DNA of 64,000 nucleotides, from the NCBI GenBank assembly GCA_017617475.1, contig JAFZWC010000021.1, positions 4,777 to 68,776 on the forward strand. Reading direction: 5' to 3'. The notes beneath the pieces were generated by a model. The model saw only the letters and a program-made list of their open reading frames with translations. It searched no databases and was not told where the DNA came from. The translations under genes and the position numbers were made by a program. This stretch comes from Bacteroidales bacterium (GTDB lineage Bacteria; Bacteroidota; Bacteroidia; Bacteroidales; UBA932). Of the stretch, positions 41,551-50,322 are shown piece by piece. Position 1 is the stretch's first letter. Each line of letters begins with the position of its first letter.

Positions 41551-42855
41551 TTATTTGTAAGGGACAGCACGGATGTTGTCAATCTTCATGATGGGCTGGC
41601 AGTCCGTACCGGTCACACCACCAGACCATACGAAGATGGTAAGGGAAGTGAAGGATTCGGGTTTGATGTCCACCGAGTTGGCAGTACCGTCGGACTTCTT
41701 GTTGAACTCGGTATAAGGTACCGTAACGGTAATCCACTGGTCTCCGGTATCGTAGGAACCACTGTCTTTCCAGGGGATCCAAAGAGCACGGGGAGCCTGG
41801 GGCACACCGTCACCGCTGATGAACTTGTTGTTGGCGCCGGCAGTAACTTTGCCATAGATATCCAACACTCCTTCTCCACCACCGGTAATCACATCCACAC
41901 CACCAATGATAAGCTGCATGGCACCAGCCTTCCAAGGATTGGAAGAAGGGATGTAGAGCTCGAACTTGAGGGCCATGGTGTTCCAGGCAGAGAAATCGGC
42001 GAAGTCAGTCAGACGAGGGCTGTCTGCATAAGTAACAGGATCGTCCCAGTCTCCGGGCCAGTACTCGAAGGAGAAATTGGCATCGTTCCAGCCACCTTCC
42101 GCATCCAGGGTCACGTTGGGATCGCCGAAACGGAGGAAGTTGCCGCTGATGGCGGTATCGTCGGTTTCAATCACGGCGCTGTGCCAGCCATGGGGAGCAG
42201 GGGCTACGGTATTGTCAAAGTTGAAGAGCATACCGCGGCTGTCCTTGTACTGGAAGATGGACTGAGCCGTACCGGAAGCAGTGGTCACCTTGATCTTACC
42301 GGGCTGGGAACCTTCGGGTACCACCACCTCAAACGAGGAGCCCGTAGAAGCAGCCACCTCAACCTCGGCGGCGCCGGGGAACTGGACGGTAAGCGGAGGG
42401 AAGAGATAAGAACCGCTGATGGTTACCTTCTCACCGGCCTTAGCCCATTCGTTGCTCATGGAGAGCACCTTGGGGGCCGGAGGCAGCACCTTGAAGTCGT
42501 AAAGGACAACAGAACTGTCGCGGGTAATGAGGTGCATCTTGTCGTCCTGAACGGTAGGCAGGGACTTGGGGACGGCCACCACCAGGGTATGAGCGGTCAT
42601 GTAGCTGGTGTTGAGCACCGCCGGCTGATCGTTGAAGTAGATATCGTGAATGCTGGTAAGGTTCTCACCCACGATGCAGATGGTTTCTTCCATGGCGGCC
42701 TGGCTGATGATTACATCCTTGTCGGCATAGCGGACAAAGTGCACGGTAGGGACACCGGAGGTCTCTTTGTAACGGTCCGGATAGTCGATGGACGTACAGG
42801 AAGAGAGGAAGGCCAGACCCACGAGAATACCAATATATTTATTCATTGCTTTCAT
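41551..42855 (-). CDS. Surface glycan-binding protein B-like lipoprotein (IPT plus xyloglucan-binding-type domain)
   Basis: A 434-residue lipoprotein (GLAFLSSC). Residues about 40-225 contain two IPT/TIG-like domains (ETICIVGENLTSIHDIYFNDQPAVL; WAKAGEKVTISGSYLFPPLTVQFPG). The C-terminal domain begins GMLFNFDNTVAPAPHGWHS and has NFLRFGDPNVTLDAEGGWNDANFSFEYWPGDWDDP then LKFELYIPSSNPWKAGAMQLIIGG. This fits the SGBP-B C-terminal glycan-binding domain family first described in xyloglucan loci. It follows SusD by 11 bases. It probably captures hemicellulose at the cell surface together with SusD and the larger IPT protein. Confidence 0.88.
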   Translation of the reverse strand: MKAMNKYIGILVGLAFLSSCTSIDYPDRYKETSGVPTVHFVRYADKDVIISQAAMEETICIVGENLTSIHDIYFNDQPAVLNTSYMTAHTLVVAVPKSLPTVQDDKMHLITRDSSVVLYDFKVLPPAPKVLSMSNEWAKAGEKVTISGSYLFPPLTVQFPGAAEVEVAASTGSSFEVVVPEGSQPGKIKVTTASGTAQSIFQYKDSRGMLFNFDNTVAPAPHGWHSAVIETDDTAISGNFLRFGDPNVTLDAEGGWNDANFSFEYWPGDWDDPVTYADSPRLTDFADFSAWNTMALKFELYIPSSNPWKAGAMQLIIGGVDVITGGGEGVLDIYGKVTAGANNKFISGDGVPQAPRALWIPWKDSGSYDTGDQWITVTVPYTEFNKKSDGTANSVDIKPESFTSLTIFVWSGGVTGTDCQPIMKIDNIRAVPYK

Positions 42856-42866
42856 GGATTCAGGAA

Positions 42867-44660
42867 TTAAAAGTCATAGCTGAAGGTTTCGCGTACGTCT
42901 ACGTGGATGGGATCTACGGTAGAACCTACGTTGGGGTTCATCACCACGTCTTCCGTGGGGAAAGGAATGGTGAACATGGAAGGCTTCACGTCGGTAAGTT
43001 CTTCGGTGGTATTGTAGACAATCGAGCTCTTGTCCCAAGCGTGGGCGCCGGGGCCGAAATAACTGCCGTCATCGGCCACCACATAGTCCTTGTAGACTCC
43101 GCTGATACCATCCCAGTGGGAACGGCGCTGAGCCAGGAGCTCGGCGATGCAGGCATCCATGTCATAGTAGGAACGGCGGACAAAATCGTACCAGCGGTCT
43201 CCTTCGAGGGCCAGTTCCAGACGGCGCTCCTTCCATACATCGTCGAAGGTGACGGAAGTGAGGGGCCTGGCGTGTGCACGCTCGCGCACCTTGTTCACAT
43301 AGGTGAGGGCGTTGCCGGCATCTCCGGTGAGGACGCAAGCCTCTGCGTAAACCAGATAGATATCGGACAGGCGGAGGATATGGGTGGGCAGCTGATAGCA
43401 CATCTTGTCGGCGGTCACGCCCACAGCGGCCAGGTGGTCGGTTCCGCAGCCATAAATATGCTTGGCATACACGGCACCGGACTGGCAGCACCACTGCTTG
43501 TTGGAACCGTTCTTCTCCAGACCGGTGGGATAGTAATCGTCGTCGAAGTAGAAACGATACAGGTCCAGACCGCCTTTATCCTGCCAGTACTGGGGATAAA
43601 AGTCGCCGAACATCATCATCGTTGCCTGGCGACGGTCGTCATTGTCCACGCGGAGGGCGGGATCTTCGATGGCGGAAACGCCGAAAGCATCCTGCAGGTC
43701 TACGCTGGGGCCTTTCCAGTCACCCCAGGTGTTGCCGAACTCGTCGATACCCGACATGCTCACGTCGCTCTGGATGGAGTTCTGAGCGGTCCAGATACCG
43801 GTTGCGGACACCCACTGCCAGGAGAACAGGTTCTCACCGGTCTGCTGGAAGATGCTGGGCTGCATGCGGAACACATCGGCATAGTTGGGAGTCAGGCTGC
43901 GGCCGGAGTTCTGGATCACATCCAGGGCATACTGCTTGGCCTTATCCAGGTCGGCATTGTTCAGGGAACCGCTTACGCCGGCCTTGGTGAGGTACACCTT
44001 GGAAAGGAGGCCTTCGGCGGCATAGTAGTCAATGCGGTTGTATTTGTTGAGATTGGGATCCTTGGGGAGGAGCTCCATGGCTTTCTCCAGGGTCATCACG
44101 ATGTACTCGTACACATCGGCCTTCTCCACCTTGTACTGGTCGTTGTAGGTGGCTTCCTTGATCACCTCGGTATTGTCGTGGATGATGGGAACGTCACCGA
44201 AAGTACGCACCAGCATGAAGTAGGCCATGGCCTTCCAGGCCAGGGCTTCGCCGATGGCCTTGTTCCTGACGGCCTCGCTGGCCGTACCCTTGGAATTGCG
44301 GATGTTGTTGATGACGGTATTGCACTGAGCGTTCACGGCCCACAGGGAATAGGACATATTCTGCAGGTCCTGGTCGGTACCGTTCACCGTGAGGGTGGAA
44401 TAGGCGTTGTTGCCCTGGTACACGTTACCGCACATGGTTTCGGAACCATATATGTAGAAGCGGATGATGTCGTACCACGGGGAGTTATACAGGTAGTTCA
44501 CAGACTGCTCCACCTGCAGGTCATTCTGATAGTAGTTGGCAGTGGTGTAACTGTCCTCGGCCGGACGGTCCAGGAACTTGGAGCAGGATGCGCTCATCAT
44601 AACCACAGCAACAGCGGTAAGGATATATTTGAATGTATTTTTCATCTTGCTGTCCTCCAT
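42867..44660 (-). CDS. SusD-family starch-binding-type outer membrane lipoprotein
   Basis: A 597-residue SusD/RagB family lipoprotein that lids the SusC pore and binds oligosaccharide. The signal ends VVMMSASC, followed by SKFLDRPAEDSYTTANYYQND, the usual SusD start. The TPR-like scaffold appears as EALAWKAMAYFMLVRTFGDVPIIHDNTEVIKEA and VYEYIVMTLEKAMELLPKD. The C-terminal HILRLSDIYLVYAEACVLTGDAGNALTYVNKVRERA and FDDVWKERRLELALEGDRWYDFVR are also typical. A second Met five codons in (MKNTFKYIL) is an equally good start. It begins one base after the SusC stop. Confidence 0.97.
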   Translation of the reverse strand: MEDSKMKNTFKYILTAVAVVMMSASCSKFLDRPAEDSYTTANYYQNDLQVEQSVNYLYNSPWYDIIRFYIYGSETMCGNVYQGNNAYSTLTVNGTDQDLQNMSYSLWAVNAQCNTVINNIRNSKGTASEAVRNKAIGEALAWKAMAYFMLVRTFGDVPIIHDNTEVIKEATYNDQYKVEKADVYEYIVMTLEKAMELLPKDPNLNKYNRIDYYAAEGLLSKVYLTKAGVSGSLNNADLDKAKQYALDVIQNSGRSLTPNYADVFRMQPSIFQQTGENLFSWQWVSATGIWTAQNSIQSDVSMSGIDEFGNTWGDWKGPSVDLQDAFGVSAIEDPALRVDNDDRRQATMMMFGDFYPQYWQDKGGLDLYRFYFDDDYYPTGLEKNGSNKQWCCQSGAVYAKHIYGCGTDHLAAVGVTADKMCYQLPTHILRLSDIYLVYAEACVLTGDAGNALTYVNKVRERAHARPLTSVTFDDVWKERRLELALEGDRWYDFVRRSYYDMDACIAELLAQRRSHWDGISGVYKDYVVADDGSYFGPGAHAWDKSSIVYNTTEELTDVKPSMFTIPFPTEDVVMNPNVGSTVDPIHVDVRETFSYDF

Positions 44661-44661
44661 T

Positions 44662-47600
44662 TTAGAAAGTGATGTTAACGCCGAAGGAACAAGTCATAGG
44701 GGAAGGATAACGTCCATTATCCACACCGAAGGTCAGACCGCTGGAGTCCTGGGTGGAAGCACCCACTTCCGGATCGTAACCCATGTATTTGGTAAAGGTG
44801 TAGAGGTTCTGGATGTTGCAGTAGAGGCGGATGTTCTCGATCTTGACTTTCTGGAGAACGCTCTTGGGGAATGTGTAACCCAGCGTAATGTTCTTGATAC
44901 GCAGGTAGGAACCGTCTTCCACGTAACGGTCGCTCAGGCGGTCGTTGTCGTTGGGGTCGGCGATGGTGGGACGGGGGGTCTTGGTGTCGGCGTTGACCAC
45001 GCGCACGTTGGTCACGTCATTCAGCCAGTCCTTGGAAGGGTCGATGGCGGCCAGCTTGGCACGGTCGGCGATGCTGGTGTGCTGGTTGGTCCAGACGCTG
45101 TTCATGTGCACCAGACCGTTATAGCCCTGGCCCATCAGGTTGTAGTTGAGCACCTTGTTACCCACGGAACCGGCCAGGAAGATGCTCAAGTCCACGTTCT
45201 TGTAACGGAAACTGTTGGTCCAGCCGAAGGTGAACTTGGGAAGCGGGGAACCGATGTTGGTGCGGTCCAGTTCGTTGATCACGCCATCCTTGTTCACATC
45301 CTCGAACTTGAGGTCACCGGGCCATACGGTGGTGTTGCGGTTGAACACGCCGTCGGCGGGGAACTTCTCGGCCTTGGGGGAATTCATGATGTCCTCGAAG
45401 TCCTTGTAAACGCCCACGACCTTGTAACCGTAGAAGTTATAGAGGGACTGGCCGATCTCGGTGACGGACACGATATCGCTCCACTGGCCGTAGCCCACGA
45501 GTTGTGCGTTGGTACTGCCGTCCAGAGCAACCAGCTTGTTCTGGTTGAAGGAGATCTGGAAGTTGGAATCCCAGCCGAAGTCCTTCTTGTCGATGGGGTG
45601 CGTATCCAGGGTGATTTCCAGACCGCGGTTGCGGATGGTACCGTAGTTACCCTTAGGGGCATAAAGACGGGAAGAAAGGTTACCCAGCGTACCCATATAG
45701 GAAGGAAGGGTCATGGACATGAGCATGTCGGAAGACACCTTCTGGTACATGTCGATGGTGAGGTTGAGGCGGTTCTGGAAGAAACTCAGGTCGATACCCA
45801 GGTTGGTCTGCACCTGCTTCTCCCAGTGGATACCGGTGTTGGAAATGTTGGCGGGACGCTGGCTGTCACCCAGGGCGGAGGGCATCTTGCTCATGCCGGA
45901 CTCCCAGGCACCGGAGCCGATGTTGGCGTTACCGGTCTGGCCCCAGCCCAGGCGGATCTTACCGTCGTTCAGGATGTCCTTGTTGGTGTAGAACTTCTCA
46001 TTGGTGAAACGCCAGCTGCCGGCTACGGAGTGGAAGCCTGCCCAACGGTTATCCGGACCGAAGTTGGAAGAACCGTCGTAACGGAAGGTGTAGGTGAGCA
46101 GGTAGCGGTTGTCGTAGTTGTAGGTCTCACGGGTAAAGAAGGAGGCCATGGCGGAAGAACCGAAACCGGAATTCACCTTGGGCGTGCCGGTGGCAAGGCC
46201 CAGGTTGTGGATTTCGTCGGACGGGAGGTCCGTATTGGCACCTCTCATATAGTCCCAACGGGATTCCCAGGCTTCCTGACCCACCATGGCGGTGAGACTG
46301 TGCTTGCCGAAGGTGTTGGCGTAGGTGAGGTAGTTCTTCACGGACCAGTAGGTACTGTTGTTCTGCTGGCGGCTGATGGAGTTGCTACCCTGCTGGAAGG
46401 TACCCAGGGAAATCTTGGGTTTGTAGGTCTCGGCCACGGAACTGCTGATATCGAAGCCCACCTCACTGCGGAACACGAAGTGCTTGACGGGCGTGAGTTC
46501 GGCGTAGACGTTACCGGTGAGTTTCTGACGCTTCAGGGTATTCTCGTTGTACATGGCCAGGGCCACCGGGTTCTTGGTGGTATAGCCTTCGCGTACCACG
46601 GTGGAGTAGTTGCCGTCGATATCGTAGACGGGGATATCGGGCAGGGAAGACAGGGAGTAGAAGATTACACCTTCATTACCGTCTGCCAGTTTCAGGTCAT
46701 CGTGGGTGAGGGCGTAGGTAGCATTGACACCCAGTTTGAACCATTCCTTGAGCTGGGCATCCAGATTGGTGCGGAAGCTCAGACGGTCGAAGTTGGAACC
46801 GATGATGGTACCCTGCTGGTTCATGTAGGAACCGGACACATAGTACTGCACCTTCTCGGAACCGCCGGTGGCGCTTACCTGGTGCTGGTGCTGGAGGGCG
46901 GTGCGGAACACCTCGTCCTGCCAGTTGGTACCTTTTCCCAGAATGGAAGGATCGGCATAAAGGGCGTTGGCGTTAACTTCACCCAGGTCTACCATGTCGT
47001 TATAGAACTCGGCAAACTCGCGGAGGTTCATCATCTTGATGCGGCTGGTCTGGCGGGACACGGCGAACATGCCATCGTAGGAGAACTTGGCGTCGCCGGC
47101 CTTACCGTGCTTGGTGGTGATGAGCACCACACCGTTGGCACCCTGGGCACCGTAGATGGCCGTAGCCGAAGCATCCTTGAGGATTTCCATGCTCACGATA
47201 TCGGCCGGGTTGATGGTGGACAGCGGGGAAATGGTGGAAACACGGCCATTACCGAGGGCATCACCCAGACCGAAGTCGGAACCGGAATTGCCGCCGCCCT
47301 GAACGATGACGCCATCAATGACGTACAGAGGTTCGGCGTTGGCGTTCACGGTAGCCTGGCCACGGACGCGGATGGAGGAGCTGGAACCAGGGGCACCGGA
47401 GGTCTGCACGGCGGTAACACCGGCGGCGCGGCCCTGCAGGGACTGGTCCAGGTTGGTGATGATGGAACCCTTCAGGTCTTCCTCCTTCATGGAGACGGAA
47501 GCACCGGAAAGGTCACTCCTTTTCATGGTACCGTAACCCACGACGACGACTTCGTCGAGGAATTCGGCATCCTCTTTCAAGAGCACGTTGATGACAGACT

Positions 47601-47850
47601 GGCTGCCCACAACGATTTCCTGAGCTGCATAACCGATGGAAGAGAACACGAGCGTAGCGCCGGGCTTCACCGTGATCACGTAGTTTCCATCCAGGTCTGT
47701 GATGACACCATTGTTGGTGCCCTTCTCCATGACACTGACTCCGATCGCCGGTCCCTGGTCGTCAGAAACCTTACCCGTCACCTTGTTCTGTGCAAACAGG
47801 GCGGCAGAGGCGAGGAGCGCCAGCATGAAGGTCACAAATTTTTGTTTCAT
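44662..47850 (-). CDS. SusC-family TonB-dependent outer membrane transporter
   Basis: A 1062-residue SusC/RagA transporter. A signal peptide (ASAALFAQ) is followed by a carboxypeptidase-regulatory-like domain (NKVTGKVSDDQGPAIGVSVMEKGTNNGVITDLDGNYVI), the DEVVVVGYGTMKRSDLSGA box, the plug (LQGRAAGVTAVQTSGAPGSSSSIRVRG, YVIDGVIVQGG) and a beta-barrel ending in the aromatic terminus VNITF. It imports oligosaccharides made by the surface GH5_7, GH5_4 and GH26 enzymes. It starts 28 bases after the GH5_7 gene, so it belongs to the transcript led by that mannanase. No regulatory N-terminal extension for an anti-sigma factor is present. Confidence 0.97.
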   Translation of the reverse strand: MKQKFVTFMLALLASAALFAQNKVTGKVSDDQGPAIGVSVMEKGTNNGVITDLDGNYVITVKPGATLVFSSIGYAAQEIVVGSQSVINVLLKEDAEFLDEVVVVGYGTMKRSDLSGASVSMKEEDLKGSIITNLDQSLQGRAAGVTAVQTSGAPGSSSSIRVRGQATVNANAEPLYVIDGVIVQGGGNSGSDFGLGDALGNGRVSTISPLSTINPADIVSMEILKDASATAIYGAQGANGVVLITTKHGKAGDAKFSYDGMFAVSRQTSRIKMMNLREFAEFYNDMVDLGEVNANALYADPSILGKGTNWQDEVFRTALQHQHQVSATGGSEKVQYYVSGSYMNQQGTIIGSNFDRLSFRTNLDAQLKEWFKLGVNATYALTHDDLKLADGNEGVIFYSLSSLPDIPVYDIDGNYSTVVREGYTTKNPVALAMYNENTLKRQKLTGNVYAELTPVKHFVFRSEVGFDISSSVAETYKPKISLGTFQQGSNSISRQQNNSTYWSVKNYLTYANTFGKHSLTAMVGQEAWESRWDYMRGANTDLPSDEIHNLGLATGTPKVNSGFGSSAMASFFTRETYNYDNRYLLTYTFRYDGSSNFGPDNRWAGFHSVAGSWRFTNEKFYTNKDILNDGKIRLGWGQTGNANIGSGAWESGMSKMPSALGDSQRPANISNTGIHWEKQVQTNLGIDLSFFQNRLNLTIDMYQKVSSDMLMSMTLPSYMGTLGNLSSRLYAPKGNYGTIRNRGLEITLDTHPIDKKDFGWDSNFQISFNQNKLVALDGSTNAQLVGYGQWSDIVSVTEIGQSLYNFYGYKVVGVYKDFEDIMNSPKAEKFPADGVFNRNTTVWPGDLKFEDVNKDGVINELDRTNIGSPLPKFTFGWTNSFRYKNVDLSIFLAGSVGNKVLNYNLMGQGYNGLVHMNSVWTNQHTSIADRAKLAAIDPSKDWLNDVTNVRVVNADTKTPRPTIADPNDNDRLSDRYVEDGSYLRIKNITLGYTFPKSVLQKVKIENIRLYCNIQNLYTFTKYMGYDPEVGASTQDSSGLTFGVDNGRYPSPMTCSFGVNITF

Positions 47851-47878
47851 GCTACTAGATTTGATGGTTAATTAATAA

Positions 47879-49147
47879 TTATTGGTTTAGATTTGATATT
47901 GCTTCTTCAATGACGTCCACAGTAAAGTCCGTCACATATACGCCATTGAGTCCCTGGGCCTCCTGGGCCGGGTCTCCGGCATAAGGGTCTCCGTGTTCCC
48001 ACTGCTCGTGAGCAGGGGTGGCAAAACCGCTCCAGCCCCAGAAATTGGCGCCCTGGAGCATACCGCCCACCTGAGAGAACACATAAGCATAATAGGTATC
48101 GCGTGCGCGCGTAGCGGCGTCCATGGAAGGAGAGAAACCGTCGCGCGGGAACCCGAATTCTTCCAGCACCACCGGCATTCCCAGCTTGCAAGCCAGCTCA
48201 TGATGAAGACCAATGTATTCGCCCGTCTTTTCCATGGCACTCGGAAGGTCCTCCTCCAGGCTGTCGGCCTTGGCCCAACTCCAGTTGTAGGGCCAGATGT
48301 GAATGGTCATGTAATCCACGCCGGGGATGGTGTTCACACGCTCCAGAAGTTCCTGACTCATTTCACAGCCCCAGAGGCCTTCGTTGCCGGTAGAGAGCAG
48401 ATGGTTGGGATCCAGTTCCTTGATGATGCGGGCGCTTTCTGTGAGCCAGCCGATGAAACCGTCCTGGATTTCCTTCTCCGAAGAGAAACAGCGGGGCTCA
48501 TTGCCGATTTGCCAGGCAAAGATAGCGGGGTCTTCCTTATAAGGCTTGCCCGTCAGAGAATTGGTACGGCCCACGATGGCGCGTACGTGGTTATAGAAAA
48601 GTTCCTGGGCTTCCTTGGAAGTCTGAAACTTACGCATCTGCTGCATGAAGGGCCAGTAGCCGTCCAGCACGGGAATGAGGGCCTTTTCGCCGGTAGCCCA
48701 CTCCAGGTACTGGCCGTAACCGCCGCTCCATTCCCAGGAGTTATTCAGATAAAGGACAGCCTGCATATCCCGCTTTCCCAGTTCCACCAGGAAACGGTCC
48801 AGCCCCTTGAGAAGAGTTTCGTCATATACGCCCGGTTCTTTTTCCAAGGTGGGCTCCACGCGGGAAAAAACGCCGTCGGCCCCCTGTGCGCCCACCAGCA
48901 CGCGAAGGTTGGTGAGGCCAAGGGCCTTCAGGGTATCCAGTTCCATGGTAAGGCGTTCAAAATCACCGCCTTCCCCATCGGAGGCCAGAATGGGTCCATA
49001 CCAGAAATTTGTGCCGATATAGGTATACGGCTTACCGTCGCGCACGAACTGTCCGTCCTGCACGGTAACAAAAGAAGGAGCCTGGGAACAACTGATGGCA
49101 AAGAGGGCAGTACACACCCATCCCGCCAGTTTTGGTGTTATTTTCAT
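47879..49147 (-). CDS. Glycoside hydrolase family 5 (GH5_7-like) beta-mannanase, lipoprotein
   Basis: A GH5 endo-beta-1,4-mannanase of the fungal/plant-like type, 422 residues from MKITPKLAGWVCTALFAISC; a Met five codons earlier is possible but spoils the signal peptide. Motifs are TYIGTNFWYGPIL near the N-terminus, LRVLVGAQGADGV, the acid/base Glu in FAWQIGNEPRCFSSEKE and the nucleophile Glu in PVVLEEFGFPRDGFS. It is the first structural gene of the locus, 28 bases before SusC, with a promoter-like box about 30 bases upstream. The cleavage products would feed SusC/SusD. Confidence 0.93.
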   Translation of the reverse strand: MKITPKLAGWVCTALFAISCSQAPSFVTVQDGQFVRDGKPYTYIGTNFWYGPILASDGEGGDFERLTMELDTLKALGLTNLRVLVGAQGADGVFSRVEPTLEKEPGVYDETLLKGLDRFLVELGKRDMQAVLYLNNSWEWSGGYGQYLEWATGEKALIPVLDGYWPFMQQMRKFQTSKEAQELFYNHVRAIVGRTNSLTGKPYKEDPAIFAWQIGNEPRCFSSEKEIQDGFIGWLTESARIIKELDPNHLLSTGNEGLWGCEMSQELLERVNTIPGVDYMTIHIWPYNWSWAKADSLEEDLPSAMEKTGEYIGLHHELACKLGMPVVLEEFGFPRDGFSPSMDAATRARDTYYAYVFSQVGGMLQGANFWGWSGFATPAHEQWEHGDPYAGDPAQEAQGLNGVYVTDFTVDVIEEAISNLNQ

Positions 49148-49178
49148 TATGTTGGCCGACATAAAATATTGTACAGTG

Positions 49179-49207
49179 CAAAATTACACCTTATCTGCCA
49201 GCACAAA
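49179..49207 (-). promoter_or_regulatory. Candidate promoter of the hemicellulose operon
   Basis: On the minus strand TTTG (49207-49204) precedes TAATTTTG (49186-49179) by 17 bases, slightly short of the 19-20 consensus. The start would fall near 49175, about 28 bases before the mannanase ATG. A weak match would suit a promoter needing an activator such as the adjacent AraC protein. Confidence 0.5.
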
Positions 49208-49248
49208 AAATGAAAATTTGTCTAATTATGATACTTTTTTAACAACAG

Positions 49249-49275
49249 GGATTCTTCGCTCGCTCAGAATGACAG
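49249..49275. repeat. Dispersed repeat unit between the AraC gene and the operon promoter
   Basis: The unit reads GATTCTTCGCTCGCTCAG then AATGACA. It lies 9 bases past the AraC gene stop codon (which is at 49284 on the minus strand). It is the copy closest to the common form of the family and may serve as a transcript end between regulator and operon. Confidence 0.8.
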
Positions 49276-49283
49276 GGAAACAC

Positions 49284-50162
49284 CTACACGTATACCCGGT
49301 TCTTGGTAAACAACGCGCGGAAATCGCGCGGGGTGTAACCGCGGCGGGCCTTGAAGATCCGGTTGAAATTGGAAAGGTTGTTGAAACCGCAGGCGTAGCA
49401 GACTTCGGAAATGCTGGTGGTGGTGTCTACCAGCAGACGAGCTGCATTCCCCAGACGGACGTCGATGATATAATCTGACAAAGTGCGGGTGGTATGCTGC
49501 CTGAAGAAACGGCTAAAGGCGCTGGGGGCCATCCCCACAAGGGCGGCCAGGTCTTCCAGGCGCAGGTCTTCCGCATAATGGTTTGCTATATATTCCTTTA
49601 CCTTGGCCACGCGGCGGCTCTCCCTGTCGGCCCTGACATCCGCGAAGGAGGACGAGGCCAGTGTGCGGGCATCCCGGTCCCGGGACAGTTCGTACAGGAT
49701 CTTGAGCATGGCAAGGAACTGCTCGAATCCCTCGTTCATGGTGGCCAGGCTGTCCAGGATATTATACACGCGCATGATGGCCGTCATGGAAAAAGCAACC
49801 CCCAGGCGGGCCTTCTCAAACATCTTCCTGATGGAGGCAAACTGTGTGCGGCCCAGCAAGCGCTCATCCAACAGCGTAGATGAGAACTGGATGGTGATCT
49901 CCCTCACGTCCGGTTCCGTGCAGTTACCCTGCTGCCAGGCGTGTTCCAGGCCATCTCCGGTAACCAGAACCAGGTCGTAATGGCCGATTTCCTCAATGCT
50001 GTCCCCTACCACACGGTGCACGCCGCGTCCATGCTCCACAAAGTTGAGCTCATATTCCTGATGGGAGTGGATGGGGTAAAGAAACTCACTCTTATGACGC
50101 TCTACAATATAGAAGCAGTCTTTTTCGGTAATGGGCGGCGTTTCTCGTAAAACTTTTGACAT
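49284..50162 (-). CDS. AraC-family transcriptional regulator
   Basis: A 292-residue regulator. The N-terminal part is a cupin-like sensor (FLYPIHSHQEYELNFVEHGRGVHRVVGDS), which usually binds a sugar. The C-terminal part is an AraC double helix-turn-helix: VKEYIANHYAEDLRLEDLAALVGMAPSAFSRFFRQHT and SISEVCYACGFNNLSNFNRIFKARRGYTPRDFRA. I start at MSKVLRETPP because residues before it look like untranslated DNA. It lies directly upstream of the hemicellulose operon on the same strand and is its probable activator, in place of the hybrid two-component or anti-sigma systems common in such loci. Confidence 0.92.
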   Translation of the reverse strand: MSKVLRETPPITEKDCFYIVERHKSEFLYPIHSHQEYELNFVEHGRGVHRVVGDSIEEIGHYDLVLVTGDGLEHAWQQGNCTEPDVREITIQFSSTLLDERLLGRTQFASIRKMFEKARLGVAFSMTAIMRVYNILDSLATMNEGFEQFLAMLKILYELSRDRDARTLASSSFADVRADRESRRVAKVKEYIANHYAEDLRLEDLAALVGMAPSAFSRFFRQHTTRTLSDYIIDVRLGNAARLLVDTTTSISEVCYACGFNNLSNFNRIFKARRGYTPRDFRALFTKNRVYV

Positions 50163-50238
50163 AAATGATACTTTTGTAATACACTGCAGTCTGAGGGGAA
50201 ACAAAATGCAGGTGATAGGGAGTATTGCGGTTAAAGGA

Positions 50239-50246
50239 CAAAGATA
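50239..50246 (-). promoter_or_regulatory. TATCTTTG box upstream of the AraC gene
   Basis: The minus-strand -7 box TAnnTTTG is about 80 bases before the AraC ATG. No exact TTTG box is seen at the -33 position. The divergent plus-strand gene has a weaker TATCTTGG near 50307. Confidence 0.4.
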
Positions 50247-50322
50247 GTAAAAAAAACGCTTGCCTCTATCCTCGCCCCTCATATTGAATATTCCAGAATA
50301 AAAGCGTATCTTGGCGCCCGCA

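Noticed and set aside
38794..42870. A 1358-codon open frame on the plus strand, antisense to both surface glycan-binding protein genes
   Set aside because: It crosses two real lipoprotein genes and their gap. The product is Gly/His/Val-rich with no domains or signal peptide. Such antisense frames arise from GC-rich codon use that avoids TTA, CTA and TCA.
44578..47871. A 1097-codon open frame on the plus strand, antisense to SusC
   Set aside because: The minus strand is an unambiguous SusC. The antisense product is low complexity (Gly, Val, His) and matches no family.
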